The notes beneath the pieces were generated by a model that saw nothing but the letters and a program-made list of their open reading frames with translations, ran no database searches and was not told where the DNA came from. From a bacterium (GTDB lineage: Bacteria > 4484-113 > JAFGCY01): 64,000 bases of DNA. Positions 61,773 to 64,000 of this stretch are shown here, one piece after another. Location of the stretch: the NCBI GenBank assembly GCA_016932385.1, contig JAFGCY010000063.1:1-64000 (forward strand), read 5' to 3'. Position numbers and translations under genes: made by a program. Numbering within the stretch: position 1 is the stretch's first letter; every line of letters starts with the position of its first letter.

Positions 61773-64000
61773 CTAGATCGTACCGGAGATACCGTATTCG
61801 CTGAGGGAACCGCCCAGCACATCCGTCAGGACATCCGTGCGCAACCGCTCGAAATCGAAGTGGAACTGCGCATCCATCTCCAGTGGGAAGTAGCCGTCGC
61901 GGATGACATCGCCGTTGTCGTCCGTGACTGGGTTGCCATTGGCATCGGTCAGGGCGGGGCGGTGGACGCCATACGGGCTGTAGAGATGGAGATAACCCGG
62001 ATACTGCGGCAGGGCATTCAGGTACAGCTTGACCCAAATCTCGTCGCCGTCGGACAGCGAACCGCGGCGCCACAGGGCTTCCCAGGTGGTGCAGCAGTTG
62101 ATTTTGCGCAGCCAGACGGTCCGGACCGCGTCGCGCAGGAAGTCCTTGCTGAAGGCGGGTTTGACCGTGTTGGGGTAGCTGTAGTACATGGTCATCGCCC
62201 CGACCCAGCCGTCACCGAGCCGCCGCGAGTAAGTCGCCTGCAGGCTCTGGCCCTTGAATTTATTGATGAAGTCCGTGGTGAACGCGTATGTGGAGCCCAA
62301 GGTCCAGTTGCGATAACCGTCCGGCGCCAGGTACCGGGAGCGCCACGTGGCCTGGACCCGGCTTTGGTTCCATTCCCACTGGTAGGCGTTGTCCTCGGAC
62401 GACAGGCGCGGGCCGATACTGGTGGCGAACGTCATGCCGAACAGGTCGTTGGGATCCCAGGTGAAGTTGGAGCTGACCGTGGCGAAGCGCCAGGTTTGGA
62501 AGTCGTAGCTGTTGCCCAGCGTCCACTTCCAGGTGTGGTTGTCCCGGTCGTACATGTTGATGTTGTACGTCAGGTTGTTGCGGTAGGCGCGGCGGTCGTT
62601 TTCCGCTGTACCGGCGCGCGCGCCCTGCCAGTAGAACATGTTCCAGGTCATCTTGAAGTCGTACCAGTCGTGGCTGTTGTAAGTCAGCGTGGTTCGGGGA
62701 TTGAGCTGGTAGAGCGCATTGCCGTCGCTGTAGAAATACTGGTTGAAACCCAGGTTGTAGGCGACATTGCAGGACCGGCTGTAATTGGTATTGTCGCTGC
62801 CGCTGATCTGCAGGGCGTAACGCTCGTACGGATTCAGGTCGGGATCGCCGCGGCGACCGGAGATCAATCGCTCCGCCGTGATCGTGTAGCTGTTGAAGAA
62901 CGTGTTGTCGTCGAAGATGTCATTGGGCAGCTTGACCGACAGGCTCGGCAGCTTGTTGCTGATCTGTGTGTTGGACTCGATGTAGCCGTCGCCGTCGAAG
63001 TCGATGTTGCTCTTGTTGTAAGTCAGGTCGATGTTGTAGCCTTCCATCGACGTGTTGGGGGCACCGCGGTAATTCGCGGTAACGGAATAGCTGCCTTCCT
63101 TGTCCACGGGGTTCAGCGCGGTGGCGCCGTGCTGGACCTCGGACCGGTCGAACCTGAATTCAACGCCCAGTTCCTTGGTGAACTTCTTGCTGTAGTCGTA
63201 TTTGAAGCGCCGGTTGGTCTTTCTGGGCGTAGTCACTTCGCCTTCGGCGGTGACGGTGCCGCCGCTGTTGATGTAATCGGTCAGTGAGACATTGGTATTG
63301 GTCGTGCCCCGGTTGTATTTCAGGGCGAAGCTCTTATCCCAAGTGTCCTTGCGCGTGCCCAGGTTCTGCGAGTTGGTGCTGTAATTCGGAGTGAAGACGT
63401 AGTCACGGCTGAGCTTGAACGAACCGGTGATGGCCCGGCTGAGCTTGAGGTCCTGGTTCACCGCGTAGCTGTAATCGGCGCCGGTGTAGTCCGAGTTGCG
63501 GTTGATCGGTGTCTGGCGGAACACGATGCTGTCGCGGATCGGCGCCGGCCAGTCGTCCTTATAATAAACATCGATCAGGCCGACACCCAGGCTGGGGATG
63601 AAGTACTCCTGCTTGACTCCGACGCCCGCGCCGCGTTCGGTCATGAACTCGGTCTTGATGCCGCCCTCGATCGGATCATTCACGCCCTCAACCCACCGCG
63701 AGGAATACGTATAGGCAAACTTAGCGAACAGGCCGTCGCTCTTGTTCCAGCCGTAGGTTTGCTGGATGTCGCTGCGTTCCTCCGGCTTCTGCAGTTTCTT
63801 GGGGATCGGCACCGCCAGCATTGGGATCCAGGCGACTTTGTCGTCGCGCAGGAACAGGTAGGCGTCGTACATCACGACGCTCTTGCCCTGCCGGTAGTGC
63901 ATCTTGTCGCACTTGATCTCGTAATCGCGGTGCGGGCCGCAGAGCGGCGGGCAGGTCGTGATCAGCGCCTTTTCCATGATCAGGTGATCGAAGGTGCCGT
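61773..64000 (-). CDS. lptD: LptD (OstA) outer-membrane LPS assembly protein, N-terminus beyond the window
   Basis: LptD inserts LPS into the outer leaflet. At least 742 residues of the C-terminal part are visible; the frame runs off the right edge with no start, so the gene is partial. The LptD C-terminal domain opens in the usual way (ITTCPPLCGPHRDYEIKCDKM ... AYLFLRDDKVAWIPMLAVP), the transition from the LptA-like domain into the barrel with the conserved Cys pair. Long alternating strands follow (QEYFIPSLGVGLIDVYY, FALKYNRGTTNTNVSLTDYI, NWTLGSTYAFTTDFI), and the protein ends ...GISGTI. It is the canonical LptD candidate of the window. Confidence 0.85.
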   Translation of the reverse strand, partial: GTFDHLIMEKALITTCPPLCGPHRDYEIKCDKMHYRQGKSVVMYDAYLFLRDDKVAWIPMLAVPIPKKLQKPEERSDIQQTYGWNKSDGLFAKFAYTYSSRWVEGVNDPIEGGIKTEFMTERGAGVGVKQEYFIPSLGVGLIDVYYKDDWPAPIRDSIVFRQTPINRNSDYTGADYSYAVNQDLKLSRAITGSFKLSRDYVFTPNYSTNSQNLGTRKDTWDKSFALKYNRGTTNTNVSLTDYINSGGTVTAEGEVTTPRKTNRRFKYDYSKKFTKELGVEFRFDRSEVQHGATALNPVDKEGSYSVTANYRGAPNTSMEGYNIDLTYNKSNIDFDGDGYIESNTQISNKLPSLSVKLPNDIFDDNTFFNSYTITAERLISGRRGDPDLNPYERYALQISGSDNTNYSRSCNVAYNLGFNQYFYSDGNALYQLNPRTTLTYNSHDWYDFKMTWNMFYWQGARAGTAENDRRAYRNNLTYNINMYDRDNHTWKWTLGNSYDFQTWRFATVSSNFTWDPNDLFGMTFATSIGPRLSSEDNAYQWEWNQSRVQATWRSRYLAPDGYRNWTLGSTYAFTTDFINKFKGQSLQATYSRRLGDGWVGAMTMYYSYPNTVKPAFSKDFLRDAVRTVWLRKINCCTTWEALWRRGSLSDGDEIWVKLYLNALPQYPGYLHLYSPYGVHRPALTDANGNPVTDDNGDVIRDGYFPLEMDAQFHFDFERLRTDVLTDVLGGSLSEYGISGTI

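Overview
The window is a gene-dense, GC-rich stretch of a bacterial chromosome with no rRNA, tRNA, transposase or phage gene that I can find. The organism is a diderm: it has a BamA-type outer-membrane assembly barrel, LpxD (lipid A synthesis), an LptD barrel cut by the right edge and a second LptD-like protein. It also has YggT and DivIVA, and many genes have a TANNNT -10 box only 5 to 7 nt before the start codon, so leaderless mRNAs look common. That mix recalls uncultivated diderm lineages on the Terrabacteria side (for example Armatimonadota- or Eremiobacterota-like), but no gene here settles the phylum.

Layout. 0.3-4.6 kb: VOC protein, thyX, a CheY-like receiver, then nadC, a small ORF and coaX. 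4.7-10.7 kb: SRPBCC protein, a membrane-anchored protein, then an envelope run bamA / unknown exported protein / lpxD. 11.2-15.9 kb: two membrane chemoreceptors with near-identical signalling ends, and a winged-helix protein between them. 15.9-24.7 kb: amidohydrolase, membrane proteins, two lipoproteins (one with about 12 copies of a G-x-G-x-L-x-D-x-x-G-x-D-x-Y repeat) and an MTAP-family phosphorylase. 24.9-33.2 kb: M16 peptidase, a TIG/PKD lipoprotein, and a 630-residue protein of unknown function. 33.3-43.1 kb: yggT, divIVA, then a complete F-type ATP synthase cluster (atpZ, I, B, E, F, H, A, orf, G, orf, D, C).

The ATP synthase cluster is the most unusual part. AtpA carries an extra four-cysteine, zinc-ribbon-like segment. 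A 127-residue ORF sits between atpA and atpG, overlapping atpG, and a gene for an exported 245-residue protein sits between atpG and atpD.

43.4-50.7 kb: a soluble CZB-type chemoreceptor; a 543-bp gap that appears to hold a minus-strand small RNA (promoter and terminator both visible) and a structured plus-strand leader; a 618-residue protein of a family I cannot assign a function; a cysteine-rich secreted protein behind the best promoter in the window; the second LptD-like protein; and a small exported protein with a CxxC pair. 50.7-64 kb: a Gfo/Idh/MocA dehydrogenase, a lipoprotein with Fn3 and carboxypeptidase-regulatory-like repeats, a Gld-type ABC exporter operon (ATPase, permease, auxiliary protein, DUF4340 protein), a P-loop kinase-like protein, an exported seven-bladed WD40 protein, an exported acidic-tailed protein, and the truncated lptD.

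All functional calls come from reading motifs by eye. RNA, promoter and operator calls are inference from sequence pattern and are marked with lower confidence.
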